Assembly (NCBI GenBank): GCA_913777665.1
Contig: CAJYTF010000054.1
Location: 1-33,012, forward strand
From: an uncultured Myroides sp.
GTDB lineage: Bacteria; Bacteroidota; Bacteroidia; Flavobacteriales; Flavobacteriaceae
Direction of reading: 5' to 3'
Length of the DNA stretch: 33,012 nucleotides
Shown here: piece after piece, positions 8,510-16,985 of the stretch
Numbering within the stretch: the first letter of the stretch is position 1
How the letters are laid out: each line of letters opens with the position of its first letter
The notes under the pieces: generated by a model
Told to the model about the DNA's origin: nothing
The model's database searches: none
The model's input: only the letters and a program-made list of their open reading frames with translations
Program-made: the position numbers and the translations under genes

Positions 8510-8543
8510 AAACTCCTTTCTTGTTTATATGGAAAGGAGTTTT
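8510..8543 (+). terminator. Terminator hairpin overlapping the next promoter
   Basis: A perfect 11-bp stem AAACTCCTTTC (8510-8520) with GAAAGGAGTTT (8532-8542) ends directly in the promoter box of the following gene. Confidence 0.75.
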
Positions 8544-8550
8544 ATATTTG
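8521..8550 (+). promoter_or_regulatory. Promoter TTG-N19-TATATTTG
   Basis: TTG (8521-8523) sits in the loop of the terminator hairpin, and the -7 box TATATTTG is at 8543-8550. The ATG of paralogue B is 22 nt further on. Confidence 0.7.
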
Positions 8551-8572
8551 CACCAAATTTAGAAATTAACTT

Positions 8573-9289
8573 ATGAAAAAAATAATCTTTGCAACCCTGC
8601 TTTTTGTTGGTTTTGCATTTACTTCTTGCGACAAAGATAAAGAAGAACAAGAAGATCAAACTACCAACGCAATTTATCTTCCTTCAAAAATATACGGCGA
8701 CAGTGGTCCGGTTACTTTTAAGTACGATGATAAAAACAGAATTACCGAAATGAAACAAGGCGATTCTGACTATACCATTACAACCACACTAAACTATACC
8801 GGCGATTTAGTAACTTCGGCAAAAGTTCAAGAAGTTACTACAGAAAACACCTATACATCTGATTATACGTTTACCTATCAAGGCAATAATGTAATGATTT
8901 CTTATGATAATGATCCAGAACCAGTAGAAGCTTTTACGATTGATACTAAAGGTAGGTTAGTAGGTTACGATGGCGGATCAATCACTTACGATACCGCAGG
9001 AAATATAAAGAAAGTAACCAGTCCTTACGACGAATATTCTTTTGAATACGATACTAAAAATGGCATATTTAAAAATGTAAAAACGCCACAATGGCTGTAT
9101 GTTTATTTGTTAGATGATTACTTTTTTTATTTGGTTAACAACTGTATAAAAATTGATTATAAAGATTTAGAATCATCAGAAACCGACACCCAAACGATCA
9201 CTTATACTTACAATACCGATAGTTTTCCTGAAAAAATATTGTTTTCAAACGAAGATTATTACATAAAAGTAGAATACACTAAAAAATAA
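8573..9289 (+). CDS. YD-repeat-like lipoprotein, paralogue B
   Basis: A 238-aa lipoprotein with lipobox FAFTSC followed by DKDKEEQ. Repeats such as VTFKYDDKNRITEMK, GSITYDTAGNIKKV and YSFEYDTKNGIFKN show the YD-like pattern. The landmark KNGIFKNVKTPQW is shared with paralogue C, and the protein ends in VEYTKK like C. It has its own promoter but is followed by C after only 19 bp, so B and C form an operon. It is probably an envelope protein of unknown function produced by local gene duplication. Confidence 0.82.
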   Translation: MKKIIFATLLFVGFAFTSCDKDKEEQEDQTTNAIYLPSKIYGDSGPVTFKYDDKNRITEMKQGDSDYTITTTLNYTGDLVTSAKVQEVTTENTYTSDYTFTYQGNNVMISYDNDPEPVEAFTIDTKGRLVGYDGGSITYDTAGNIKKVTSPYDEYSFEYDTKNGIFKNVKTPQWLYVYLLDDYFFYLVNNCIKIDYKDLESSETDTQTITYTYNTDSFPEKILFSNEDYYIKVEYTKK

Positions 9290-9308
9290 TTTTAATTCTT
9301 ATATACTT

Positions 9309-10043
9309 ATGAAAAAAATTGTATTATCGGCATTTGTTTTAGCCGGATTAATGTTCACATCTTGTGATAAAAACGATGACAACAACCCAACAGAAGAAGG
9401 AACGGTTGATGTTACAAAAATGTACCTTCCATCGAAAATTGTTTCAGACGATTATACAACAACTTACACTTACAACAACAAGGGCCAGGTAACAAAAATT
9501 ACCGAAAGCGATGGGTACGAATATACATTTACCTATAATGGAAACCAATTAGTTGAAGTTGTTTCTATAGACGAAGTTTATAAAACAACTTACACATTTA
9601 CACAATCGGGAACAAAGTTAACTCTTAACATGAAAGGAGAGTTTAACGGACAAACTCAAACCGATACCGAAGAATTGACTTTAGATAGTAAAGGAAATTT
9701 AATAAACGACGGATATTTTACTTATAGCTATGATGCAAATGGAAATATCACAAAGATGACGAGCGATGACAGCGAAGAGGTAAAATTAACTTTTGATGCT
9801 AAAAACGGAATCTTTAAAAACCTAAACCTTCCAAAATGGGTTTCAACCTATATCTTAGAAAATCAAACCAACTTGGTTAATAATGCAGTGAGCATAAATT
9901 ACGAAGATTCAGATTTTCCAGAAGATAATTTTACAGGAACAGTAAAATATGATTATAATGCTGATAACTATCCTGTGAAAATGGAAGCAACTTCATCTAC
10001 AGATGGGACTTTCATACAAACAATAGAATACACTAAAAAGTAA
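9309..10043 (+). CDS. YD-repeat-like lipoprotein, paralogue C
   Basis: A 244-aa lipoprotein with lipobox LMFTSC followed by DKNDDNNP. The body repeats TTYTYNNKGQVTKITE, YTFTYNGNQLVEVV and FTYSYDANGNITKM. KNGIFKNLNLPKW and the terminal IEYTKK match paralogue B closely, and B and C are closer to each other than to A. The gene is the second in a two-gene unit and is followed by a terminator. No enzyme motif is visible. Confidence 0.82.
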   Translation: MKKIVLSAFVLAGLMFTSCDKNDDNNPTEEGTVDVTKMYLPSKIVSDDYTTTYTYNNKGQVTKITESDGYEYTFTYNGNQLVEVVSIDEVYKTTYTFTQSGTKLTLNMKGEFNGQTQTDTEELTLDSKGNLINDGYFTYSYDANGNITKMTSDDSEEVKLTFDAKNGIFKNLNLPKWVSTYILENQTNLVNNAVSINYEDSDFPEDNFTGTVKYDYNADNYPVKMEATSSTDGTFIQTIEYTKK

Positions 10044-10065
10044 TCTAACTTCAATTCAGATAATT

Positions 10066-10094
10066 AAAACTTGCCAACCTCGGCAAGTTTTTTT
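10066..10094 (+). terminator. Terminator hairpin overlapping the next promoter
   Basis: A perfect 10-bp stem AAAACTTGCC (10066-10075) with GGCAAGTTTT (10082-10091), followed by Ts. Confidence 0.8.
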
Positions 10095-10100
10095 ATTTTG
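10071..10100 (+). promoter_or_regulatory. Promoter TTG-N19-TTATTTTG
   Basis: TTG (10071-10073) lies in the left arm of the terminator. The -7 box TTATTTTG (10093-10100) differs from TAnnTTTG at one position. The prolyl oligopeptidase ATG follows 21 nt later. Confidence 0.55.
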
Positions 10101-10121
10101 CAGAACATCAATAATTTAATC

Positions 10122-12236
10122 ATGAAAAAATTAGTTAGTTCTATTTTTATCGCTTCGGTTATCCTTTCGCAAAGCGTAAATGCCCAAAATAAAACAATGA
10201 ATTATCCGCAAACAGCAAAAAAAGAAGTTGTAGATACTTACTTTAACAACAAAATAGCAGATCCGTACCGTTGGTTAGAAGACGACCGATCTGCCGAAAC
10301 TGCCGCTTGGGTTACGGCTCAAAACAATGTAACTTTTGCTTATTTAGATCAGATTCCGTATCGTGATCAGTTAAAAAAACAATTGACAGAAAAATGGAAC
10401 TACGAAAAAATCGGTGCTCCGTTTGTAGAAGGCGATTTTACCTATTATTACAAGAACGATGGTTTACAGAATCAGTCGGTTTTGTATCGAAAAGACAAAT
10501 CGGGTAAAGAAGAAATTTTTTTAGATCCAAATACCTTTTCTAAAGACGGAACCACATCGTTAGCCGATGTTTCTTTTACCGAAGACGGAAGTTTGGTTGC
10601 CTACGCTATTTCAGAAGGTGGAAGTGACTGGAGAAAAATTATTGTTTTAAACGCAAAAGATAAATCGGTTATCGGAGAAACCTTAATCGATGTAAAATTT
10701 TCGGGAATCAGCTGGTACAAAAACGAAGGTTTCTATTATTCAAGCTACGACAAACCAACCGGATCTGAACTTTCTGCAAAAACAGATCAACATAAATTGT
10801 ATTATCATAAATTAGGAACATCGCAAAAAAACGATCAATTAGTTTTTGGCGAAAAATACAAACGCCGTTATGTGGGCGGATATGTTACCAACGATCAAAA
10901 ATATTTGGTGGTAACTGCTGCAAATGCTACATCGGGCAACGAATTGTACATTCAAGATCTAACAAAAGCAAACAGCCAAATTCAAACGGTTGTTACGGGG
11001 TTCGATAACGATTATTCTATAATTGATTCTAAAGACGGAAAATTGTATATCGAAACAAATCTAAAAGCACCCAATAAAAAATTAATGGTGGTAGATGCGG
11101 TTAAGGTAATTAATTTAAGCGCATGGGAAGATTTGATCTTAGAAAGCGATAACGTGCTTGATTTATCTAAAGCCGGCGGATATTTTTTTGCTCGATACAT
11201 GAAAGATGCCGTTTCGGTTGTTGAACAATTTGATTATTCAGGTAAATTCATTCGCAAAGTTCAATTGCCGGGCTTGGGAACAGCAAGTGGTTTTGGCGGA
11301 AAAAAAGACGTGAAAGATTTGTACTATTCGTTTACCAACTATATCACGCCGGGAACTATTTATAAAATGGATATTGCTGCGGGAACATCACAAGTGTATC
11401 AGCAGCCAAAAGTAAAGTTCAACCCAAGCGATTACGAATCTAAACAGGTTTTTTATGCGTCTAAAGACGGTACACAAGTGCCAATGATGATTACCTATAA
11501 AAAAGGAACAAAGTTAGACGGAACAAACCCAACAATGTTGTATGCCTACGGAGGTTTCAATGTGTCATTAACACCAAGCTTTAGTGTTGCCAATGCGGTT
11601 TGGTTAGAAAATGGCGGCGTTTACGCTGTTGCAAATTTACGTGGAGGTGGCGAATACGGTAAAAAATGGCACGATGCAGGAACAAAAATGCAAAAACAAA
11701 ATGTGTTCGACGATTTTATTGCAGCAGCAGAATATCTAATTAAAGAAAAATATACATCGAGCGAGAAACTGGCAATTCGCGGTGGATCAAACGGAGGATT
11801 ATTGGTTGGAGCAACCATGACACAGCGACCAGATTTAATGAAGGTAGCTTTACCGGCTGTTGGAGTGTTGGATATGTTGCGTTACCATACGTTTACGGCA
11901 GGTGCAGGTTGGGCTTACGATTACGGAACGGCAGAAGATTCTAACGAAATGTTTAATTATTTAAAAGGATATTCACCGGTTCATAACGTAAAAGCAGGCA
12001 CTTCGTATCCGGCAACAATGGTTACTACGGGCGATCATGACGACCGCGTGGTTCCGGCACACAGCTTTAAATTCGCTGCAGAATTGCAAGAGAAAAATCA
12101 AGGAAATAATCCAATGTTAATTCGTATTGATGTAAATGCAGGTCACGGTGCAGGAAAATCGGTTCAGCAAACCATTAACGAAAATGCCGATATACAAGCA
12201 TTCACCCTTTGGAATATGGGCGTTACTAAGTTGTAG
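10122..12236 (+). CDS. Secreted prolyl oligopeptidase (family S9A)
   Basis: A 704-aa serine peptidase that cleaves short peptides after proline. The signal peptide is residues 1-22 (ending VNAQ), so it acts in the periplasm or outside the cell, unlike cytosolic animal homologues. The seven-bladed propeller occupies about 80-430. The catalytic hydrolase domain has the nucleophile Ser556 in GGSNGG, the Asp in TGDHDDRV (638-641) and His675 in GHGAGKS. The N-terminal YRWLED motif of the family is present. The ATG at 10122 gives the signal peptide; an upstream frame start at 10071 lies within the terminator. It is a single-gene unit with a terminator downstream. It probably takes part in peptide or protein nutrition. 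Confidence 0.94.
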   Translation: MKKLVSSIFIASVILSQSVNAQNKTMNYPQTAKKEVVDTYFNNKIADPYRWLEDDRSAETAAWVTAQNNVTFAYLDQIPYRDQLKKQLTEKWNYEKIGAPFVEGDFTYYYKNDGLQNQSVLYRKDKSGKEEIFLDPNTFSKDGTTSLADVSFTEDGSLVAYAISEGGSDWRKIIVLNAKDKSVIGETLIDVKFSGISWYKNEGFYYSSYDKPTGSELSAKTDQHKLYYHKLGTSQKNDQLVFGEKYKRRYVGGYVTNDQKYLVVTAANATSGNELYIQDLTKANSQIQTVVTGFDNDYSIIDSKDGKLYIETNLKAPNKKLMVVDAVKVINLSAWEDLILESDNVLDLSKAGGYFFARYMKDAVSVVEQFDYSGKFIRKVQLPGLGTASGFGGKKDVKDLYYSFTNYITPGTIYKMDIAAGTSQVYQQPKVKFNPSDYESKQVFYASKDGTQVPMMITYKKGTKLDGTNPTMLYAYGGFNVSLTPSFSVANAVWLENGGVYAVANLRGGGEYGKKWHDAGTKMQKQNVFDDFIAAAEYLIKEKYTSSEKLAIRGGSNGGLLVGATMTQRPDLMKVALPAVGVLDMLRYHTFTAGAGWAYDYGTAEDSNEMFNYLKGYSPVHNVKAGTSYPATMVTTGDHDDRVVPAHSFKFAAELQEKNQGNNPMLIRIDVNAGHGAGKSVQQTINENADIQAFTLWNMGVTKL

Positions 12237-12256
12237 TTTCAAACATTATATTTACC

Positions 12257-12294
12257 AAACACCTGCAAGATATTTATTCTTGTAGGTGTTTTTT
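12257..12294 (+). terminator. Rho-independent terminator
   Basis: A 14-bp stem with one G-T pair (12257-12270 with 12279-12292), followed by Ts. The core ACACCTGCAAGA resembles palindromic repeats elsewhere in the window. Confidence 0.85.
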
Positions 12295-12308
12295 ATTAAA
12301 TTAGCAAC

Positions 12309-13310
12309 ATGATGAATTTATTTAGATATGCTATATTATTTCTATCCACAGTTTTTATTTTTATTAGTTGTAGTAAGGCTGATGTCAACGATGAATCTAA
12401 AAGAAACGAAAATTGGGCATATTGGATTGATGAAGATTCAGGTAAAGGTTCCTGGATTCCAATAAAAAATGAAACTACCGTAGAAAATGGAGTTTATCAT
12501 TTATTTTATGCTAATGGGAAAATTTTTGAGAAAGGAAAATTAAAAGATAGAAAACCAATTGATACGCTTTATAGGTATGATGAAAAAGAAAATATTATTC
12601 GATACAAAATTTTTGCAAATGACACAGCTTACCACTTTTATTTAAAAGATGGCTTGTATGAGGAAAAATATCAAGATGGGTCAATATTTCAAAAAGGTAC
12701 TGTGAAAAATAATCAAATGAGCGAAGATTTGATACGTTATTATACTAATGGTCAAATTGAACGTGTTCAAGAATTTATCAATAACACAGGAAGAGAAACA
12801 ATCTTTCATGAAAATGGACAGACATCTTCTATTACTGATCGGAAAGATGGTAAACTTAATGGTCAAGTGAAAATTTGGTATGAAAATGGACAATTAGAAG
12901 AGCTCTCTTATCGAAAAGAAGGGTTAATGGATGGGTTGATGACAACATATTATGAAAGTGGTGCTTTGAAATATGAAGCAGAGTGGAAAAACGGAAAATC
13001 TCATGGTAAGAACGAAGAATGGCATGAAAACGGAAATAGAGCATCATTGAATTTTTTTAAAAATGACATTGTTGTAGGAAGTTTAAAAAAATGGAACAAG
13101 CAAGGGCAATTAATCGCAGAGGAGAACTACGACAATGGAAATTTAAATGGAAAATCTGTAAGATATCACGATAATGGGGTAGTTTCTATAAGCGGATATT
13201 ATAAAGAAAACAAACCATTTGGAATTTGGGAAGATTTTGATAGAAACGGAAAACTAATAAAAAAGAGATACTTCGAAAACGGAAATTTAATTAAAGAAGA
13301 AAAATTTTAA
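12309..13310 (+). CDS. MORN-repeat lipoprotein (YwqK-like)
   Basis: A 333-aa lipoprotein with lipobox FIFISC followed by SKADVND. From about residue 60 to the end it consists of MORN_2-type repeats of 22-25 residues with the pattern YxNGxxxxxxxxKxGxxxG: LFYANGKIFEKG, YYTNGQIERV, IFHENGQTSS, IWYENGQLEEL, TYYESGALKYE, EWHENGNRAS, RYHDNGVVSI and others. Annotation pipelines often call such proteins YwqK-family antitoxins, but no toxin partner is visible and a lipoprotein signal argues against that role. The A+T-rich codon use differs from the adjacent peptidase gene. ATG codons occur at both 12309 and 12312. The terminator-to-ATG gap is only 14 nt, so the mRNA may be nearly leaderless. Confidence 0.85.
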   Translation: MMNLFRYAILFLSTVFIFISCSKADVNDESKRNENWAYWIDEDSGKGSWIPIKNETTVENGVYHLFYANGKIFEKGKLKDRKPIDTLYRYDEKENIIRYKIFANDTAYHFYLKDGLYEEKYQDGSIFQKGTVKNNQMSEDLIRYYTNGQIERVQEFINNTGRETIFHENGQTSSITDRKDGKLNGQVKIWYENGQLEELSYRKEGLMDGLMTTYYESGALKYEAEWKNGKSHGKNEEWHENGNRASLNFFKNDIVVGSLKKWNKQGQLIAEENYDNGNLNGKSVRYHDNGVVSISGYYKENKPFGIWEDFDRNGKLIKKRYFENGNLIKEEKF

Positions 13311-13325
13311 GCATAAACATAAAAC

Positions 13326-13359
13326 AAAAAATCCATCGTTTAAAGCGATGGATTTTTTT
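13326..13359. terminator. Bidirectional terminator between convergent genes
   Basis: ATCCATCG (13331-13338) pairs with CGATGGAT (13346-13353), flanked by A and T runs on both sides. It serves the MORN lipoprotein gene (plus) and the small minus-strand gene, whose stop codon lies at the edge of the T run. Confidence 0.88.
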
Positions 13360-13594
13360 ATTTACTTGGTTTATCGCCGTTAGCCAGCGAAAACTTAATC
13401 GATTTTTTTGGATACAATTCAGAACTCATGTGGCTTGGGTTGTTGATCAATTTTTTAATACTGATTTTATCGCCCAATTTAAAATTAGCCTCAACCATTT
13501 TATAATCTAACAAATAAGGTCCGCAGAAATAATTTCCTTTTTCATCTTTTTCAATAATTCCTTGGTATAAACCTTCTTTCGTTTCTTTTCCCAT
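13358..13594 (-). CDS. Small hypothetical protein
   Basis: A predicted cytosolic 78-aa protein starting MGKETKEGLYQG and containing GNYFCGPYLLDY, KLGDKISIKKLIN and ELYPKKSIKFSL. It has no signal peptide or membrane segment, looks mostly beta, and belongs to no family I recognise. The frame is open to a TTG at 13615, but that TTG belongs to a perfect promoter box TATCTTTG on the minus strand (13613-13620), so the ATG at 13594 is the better start. It stands alone between a convergent neighbour and a divergent one. Confidence 0.65.
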   Translation of the reverse strand: MGKETKEGLYQGIIEKDEKGNYFCGPYLLDYKMVEANFKLGDKISIKKLINNPSHMSSELYPKKSIKFSLANGDKPSK

Positions 13595-13612
13595 TACGTT
13601 TAATTTAAACCA

Positions 13613-13620
13613 CAAAGATA
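13613..13620 (-). promoter_or_regulatory. -7 box TATCTTTG (minus strand)
   Basis: An exact TAnnTTTG match on the minus strand, 18 nt before the ATG of the 78-aa gene. It rules out the upstream TTG as a start codon. Confidence 0.6.
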
Positions 13621-13734
13621 AAGACTATTTATTCTTTTTCATATCAATTACCATTGGTAAATTCTCTAAACTAAATAAATACTAAAAACACAAACAAAGC
13701 GTTACTTAAATAACAATTAATAAAAACACTGTAA

Positions 13735-15387
13735 ATGAAAAATTTCTTTTTGCTACTTCTCTTTGTAGCAACCAATGCCGTTGCGCAAACATCTATTTCC
13801 GAAACCGATAAAATTGCTGCTTGGACAAAAACCGGGGGCTTTTTAAAATATTTTCATCCGGCAGTTACTCACGGCACAATGAATTGGGATCAGGTTTACA
13901 TAAATCAACTAAATTCTTTGTCAAACATTACCACAAAAGAAGAATTAAACACACATTTCATTAGTTTGATTGATAATTTAAATAAGCAAACTGAATTACA
14001 ATGGAATTCTAAAGATGGAATGTTTGTAGAAACTATTTTAGAAAGTTTAGAAGAGCCGAATATTTTCTCTGATGAATTAATAGAAAAGATGAGAGAAACC
14101 GCTTTGCAGCGTATTAGTGGTAAAAACAGGTTTTTAGATTATTTTCCGAATGGATATCCGCATTTTCTTGAAGAAAATAATTATGAAGAAAACAATTATC
14201 CGGAAAAATCGTACAGATTATTAGCTTTGGCAAGAATGTGGAGTACAGTTGAATTTTTCTTTCCCTTTAAAAAAGAACGTATAATAAAAGGTTGGAGTGC
14301 CGTTTTAAAACAACAAATTCCTGTTTTTATCAATGCAAAAAATGAATTAGAATATTACAAAGCAATTGGTTCTACTTTGTTTGAGTTGCACGATAGTCAT
14401 TCCATTCTTATTAAAAACACTAAGAATTTTAACCCTTTGGGGGATAAAATTTTTCCTTCTCACTTTTCTTTTATAGAAGGAAAGTTGTTTGTTGATTCTA
14501 GAAGAAAAGTAATTAATTCAACTGAGAATGAAGACAATTTACAATATGGTGACGTTATACTTTCAATCGATGGAAAATCTATTGAAGACTTAAGTAACGA
14601 ATATTCATTATTTAAAAGCGGCTCAAACAAAGCATCTAAAAATACGTGGGTGGCAGTTGATTTATTGCGCGGTTGGAATGATATTGCAGAAGTTGAAGTG
14701 ATTAGAGATAATCAAAAAAGGAAATTGAAAGTGAAACGCTATGCAGATCCAAAATTTGAACCATTTGCAGAAAAACCAGAGGCTTGGGAAGTAATTGATG
14801 ATGATATTGGATTAATCCGTTTATCAAGAACAGAAGTGAACGATTTTGAAAAAGCATTAAGTAAAATGAAGAAATTCAATAATAATATAATACTTGACAT
14901 GCGTTTTGGTAGAAACGCTTCGTTAACATATGAGCTTTTTGAAGAGTATTTTTCTGCAGAACGAAAACAGTTTATGATTTATCAAACCTTAAGTAAAGAA
15001 ATTCCCGGTCGATTCATAGATGAAAGTCACCGCCATGCATTTGTTGGTAAAAAACAAAAGCCAAAATATCAAGGAAAACTAATACTTTTAACGGATCAAC
15101 ATATTCAAAGTGCTGGCGAAACATTACTCATGGCATTTCAAACGTTTCCAAACGTAACACTTGTTGGTAGTCCAACATCGGGCACAAATGGTGAAGCTAC
15201 TTTAATTACACTTCCGGGTGGCTACACATACAGAATGACCTCTGCTATGATACATTATTTAGATGGTACACCTTCTGTTGGTGACGGAATTCAACCCAAT
15301 GTGTACGTTGAACCAACAATTGAAGGAATGACGAATATTAAAGACGAAGTTTTAGAAAAAGCAATAGAATATGCAAAAAGCAATTAA
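13735..15387 (+). CDS. Secreted S41-family (C-terminal-processing type) peptidase
   Basis: A 550-aa peptidase with a signal peptide (1-18, ending AVAQ). A helical N-terminal region (about 20-200) is followed by a PDZ-like segment around 240-320 (YGDVILSIDGKSIEDL, Gly272 region). The S41 protease core begins near 350 (DDIGLIRLSR). The likely nucleophile is Ser459 in QSAGET, and GSPTSGTNGEATLI and GDGIQPNV follow as in tail-specific proteases. It is periplasmic or exported; the substrate is unknown. It is the first gene of a three-gene unit and its last 17 bp overlap the next reading frame, which suggests translational coupling. Confidence 0.88.
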   Translation: MKNFFLLLLFVATNAVAQTSISETDKIAAWTKTGGFLKYFHPAVTHGTMNWDQVYINQLNSLSNITTKEELNTHFISLIDNLNKQTELQWNSKDGMFVETILESLEEPNIFSDELIEKMRETALQRISGKNRFLDYFPNGYPHFLEENNYEENNYPEKSYRLLALARMWSTVEFFFPFKKERIIKGWSAVLKQQIPVFINAKNELEYYKAIGSTLFELHDSHSILIKNTKNFNPLGDKIFPSHFSFIEGKLFVDSRRKVINSTENEDNLQYGDVILSIDGKSIEDLSNEYSLFKSGSNKASKNTWVAVDLLRGWNDIAEVEVIRDNQKRKLKVKRYADPKFEPFAEKPEAWEVIDDDIGLIRLSRTEVNDFEKALSKMKKFNNNIILDMRFGRNASLTYELFEEYFSAERKQFMIYQTLSKEIPGRFIDESHRHAFVGKKQKPKYQGKLILLTDQHIQSAGETLLMAFQTFPNVTLVGSPTSGTNGEATLITLPGGYTYRMTSAMIHYLDGTPSVGDGIQPNVYVEPTIEGMTNIKDEVLEKAIEYAKSN

Positions 15388-16291
15388 ACTAATTTTATTA
15401 GTGTTTTTTACAAGCACAGCAACAGTAAACGCCCAAACCTACCGCGATTCTTTAACATCGCAGATCATCCATAATTTTCCTAAAGATGAAAACGCTTATC
15501 AAAAATTAAAGTCTGATATCAAATCATTAGAAAAATTAGAAGAAAAGTCGAATCCTGAAATTTTGCACGCTGCGTTGCCTGATATTTACAAATTCAAGGA
15601 TATTGATTATTTTAAAGAAGTTTTAACCCTACTAACTAGTAAATATGGTTTTAATTTAAGCTATGCATCTGGCTACGAAAATTATTATGATGCAATTATT
15701 AAAGGCGATTTAGCGGTTTGGTTTAAAGAAATGTACATTAAAAACCATAGTGAATGGTTAAGTGAAAATTTAGATAAACAGATTGATATTTACAGATTGA
15801 ACAATTTAAAGGAAAAAGATCAATTGGTTCACAAAGCTATTTTAGGTATACAGAATATAAAAGGTTTAACCAATGATCAAATTCAAGAACTTAAGAGAAT
15901 TGATGGAACTTATTTTGATAAAAACCTAAATACTCTTCTTGAAATTTGTAATAAAATTAAAAACCTACCAACAGGAAATTCGTTTGCGTTAATTCAGAAT
16001 CATTACGGAATTGTAGAAACCCATGCAATGCAACATCAAAATACGTTCGAGAAAGCTTGGCAAGATTTGTTGCCATTTTATAAAACATCCTATCTCAATA
16101 AAAATACATCCTCTATTAATTTAAGAAATATAGATTCTTGGATGTATAAATACAACGGCAAACAACTATTTAACCTTCTTAAAATTGAAGATGTTCCTGA
16201 AAGTTGGCGTAACAATATAGACGATAAAGAAATTCCTTTAGCAAATCCCGAACAAACAAAAAAATTAAGACAAGAATTGGGTTGGAATTAA
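15371..16291 (+). CDS. Secreted protein of unknown function
   Basis: A 306-aa protein with a signal peptide (MQKAIKLILLVFF start, cleavage near VNAQ). The mature part is helix-rich and charged (EKLEEKSNPEILHAALPDIY, WLSENLDKQIDIYRLNNL). I do not recognise a domain. Its start lies inside the end of the S41 peptidase gene (17-bp overlap, different frame), and the next lipoprotein gene starts 10 bp after its stop. An accessory role to the peptidase is therefore a reasonable inference, nothing more. Codon use is AT-rich. Confidence 0.78.
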   Translation: MQKAIKLILLVFFTSTATVNAQTYRDSLTSQIIHNFPKDENAYQKLKSDIKSLEKLEEKSNPEILHAALPDIYKFKDIDYFKEVLTLLTSKYGFNLSYASGYENYYDAIIKGDLAVWFKEMYIKNHSEWLSENLDKQIDIYRLNNLKEKDQLVHKAILGIQNIKGLTNDQIQELKRIDGTYFDKNLNTLLEICNKIKNLPTGNSFALIQNHYGIVETHAMQHQNTFEKAWQDLLPFYKTSYLNKNTSSINLRNIDSWMYKYNGKQLFNLLKIEDVPESWRNNIDDKEIPLANPEQTKKLRQELGWN

Positions 16292-16301
16292 AAATACAGA
16301 T

Positions 16302-16922
16302 ATGAAAAAAATATTATTAGGGCTTACGTTATTATGTACAATTTCGTGCGTAAAAAAAGAAGAAGACAAAATTATTACAGTTAACCAGTTCGTTGAAAAT
16401 ACACAACCAATAAAACCTCATCCCATAAATTGCTTTGATCTACCTAGTATTTTAGAGAAAGTAAGAAAAGAAGATGGGTTGAATCGTGTTGATGAGATAA
16501 ATCCATTAATCGACAGAAAGAATTTAGAAATTGTTGTAAGTATTATAGAAAACTGTGGAATGCCAACTTCAAAAAGTATTGATAAAAAACATATAGTTAC
16601 CATTTTTTTAGTTTTACAACATGGCGATAACTATCATCGCAAAAAATATTTTCATTTAATTGAACAAGCTGTAAAAAATGGAGATCTAGAGAAAAGTGAT
16701 TATGCTTTAATGAAAGACAGAATTTTAGTTAGCGATGGAAAACCTCAAATATATGGTACGCAATTAACATCTACTCTTCATGATAGTAATAAGTTTGAAG
16801 TCTATGAAATTGAAGAACCAGAATATGTTGATCAACGAAGAGCAGAAGTGGGGTTAAATCCAATTAATGAATATCTTAAAATGTGGGATACTTCTCTTGA
16901 TGTTAAACAAATGAAAAAATAG
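16302..16922 (+). CDS. DUF6624-type lipoprotein
   Basis: A 206-aa lipoprotein with lipobox CTISC followed by VKKEEDK. The body fits the DUF6624 pattern from memory: a VRKEDGLNRVDEIN opening, DRKNLEIVVSIIENCGMPT, FLVLQHGDNYHRKKYF, DYALMKDRILVSDGKPQIYGTQ, and a VDQRRAEVGLNPINEYL end. The conserved QHG, DRI and YGTQ residues are all present. The family's function is unknown. It is the third gene of the S41 operon, 10 bp after its neighbour. Confidence 0.8.
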   Translation: MKKILLGLTLLCTISCVKKEEDKIITVNQFVENTQPIKPHPINCFDLPSILEKVRKEDGLNRVDEINPLIDRKNLEIVVSIIENCGMPTSKSIDKKHIVTIFLVLQHGDNYHRKKYFHLIEQAVKNGDLEKSDYALMKDRILVSDGKPQIYGTQLTSTLHDSNKFEVYEIEEPEYVDQRRAEVGLNPINEYLKMWDTSLDVKQMKK

Positions 16923-16953
16923 AGCAGGAATATATTCATTAAAAATCTTTCCC

Positions 16954-16961
16954 TAACTTTA
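16954..16961 (+). promoter_or_regulatory. Weak -7 box TAACTTTA
   Basis: Seven of eight positions match TAnnTTTG, 24 nt before the alcohol dehydrogenase ATG. No -33 element is seen. Confidence 0.3.
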
Positions 16962-16985
16962 TAAAATCAAACATTCAATAAAAAA

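Noticed and set aside
7754..10043. Rhs/contact-dependent toxin locus
   Set aside because: The YD-like repeats are in small lipoproteins without a long core, a toxin tip or an immunity gene.
12309..13310. Toxin-antitoxin system (YwqK-type antitoxin label)
   Set aside because: The MORN-repeat protein is a lipoprotein and no toxin gene is adjacent; the label reflects repeat similarity only.
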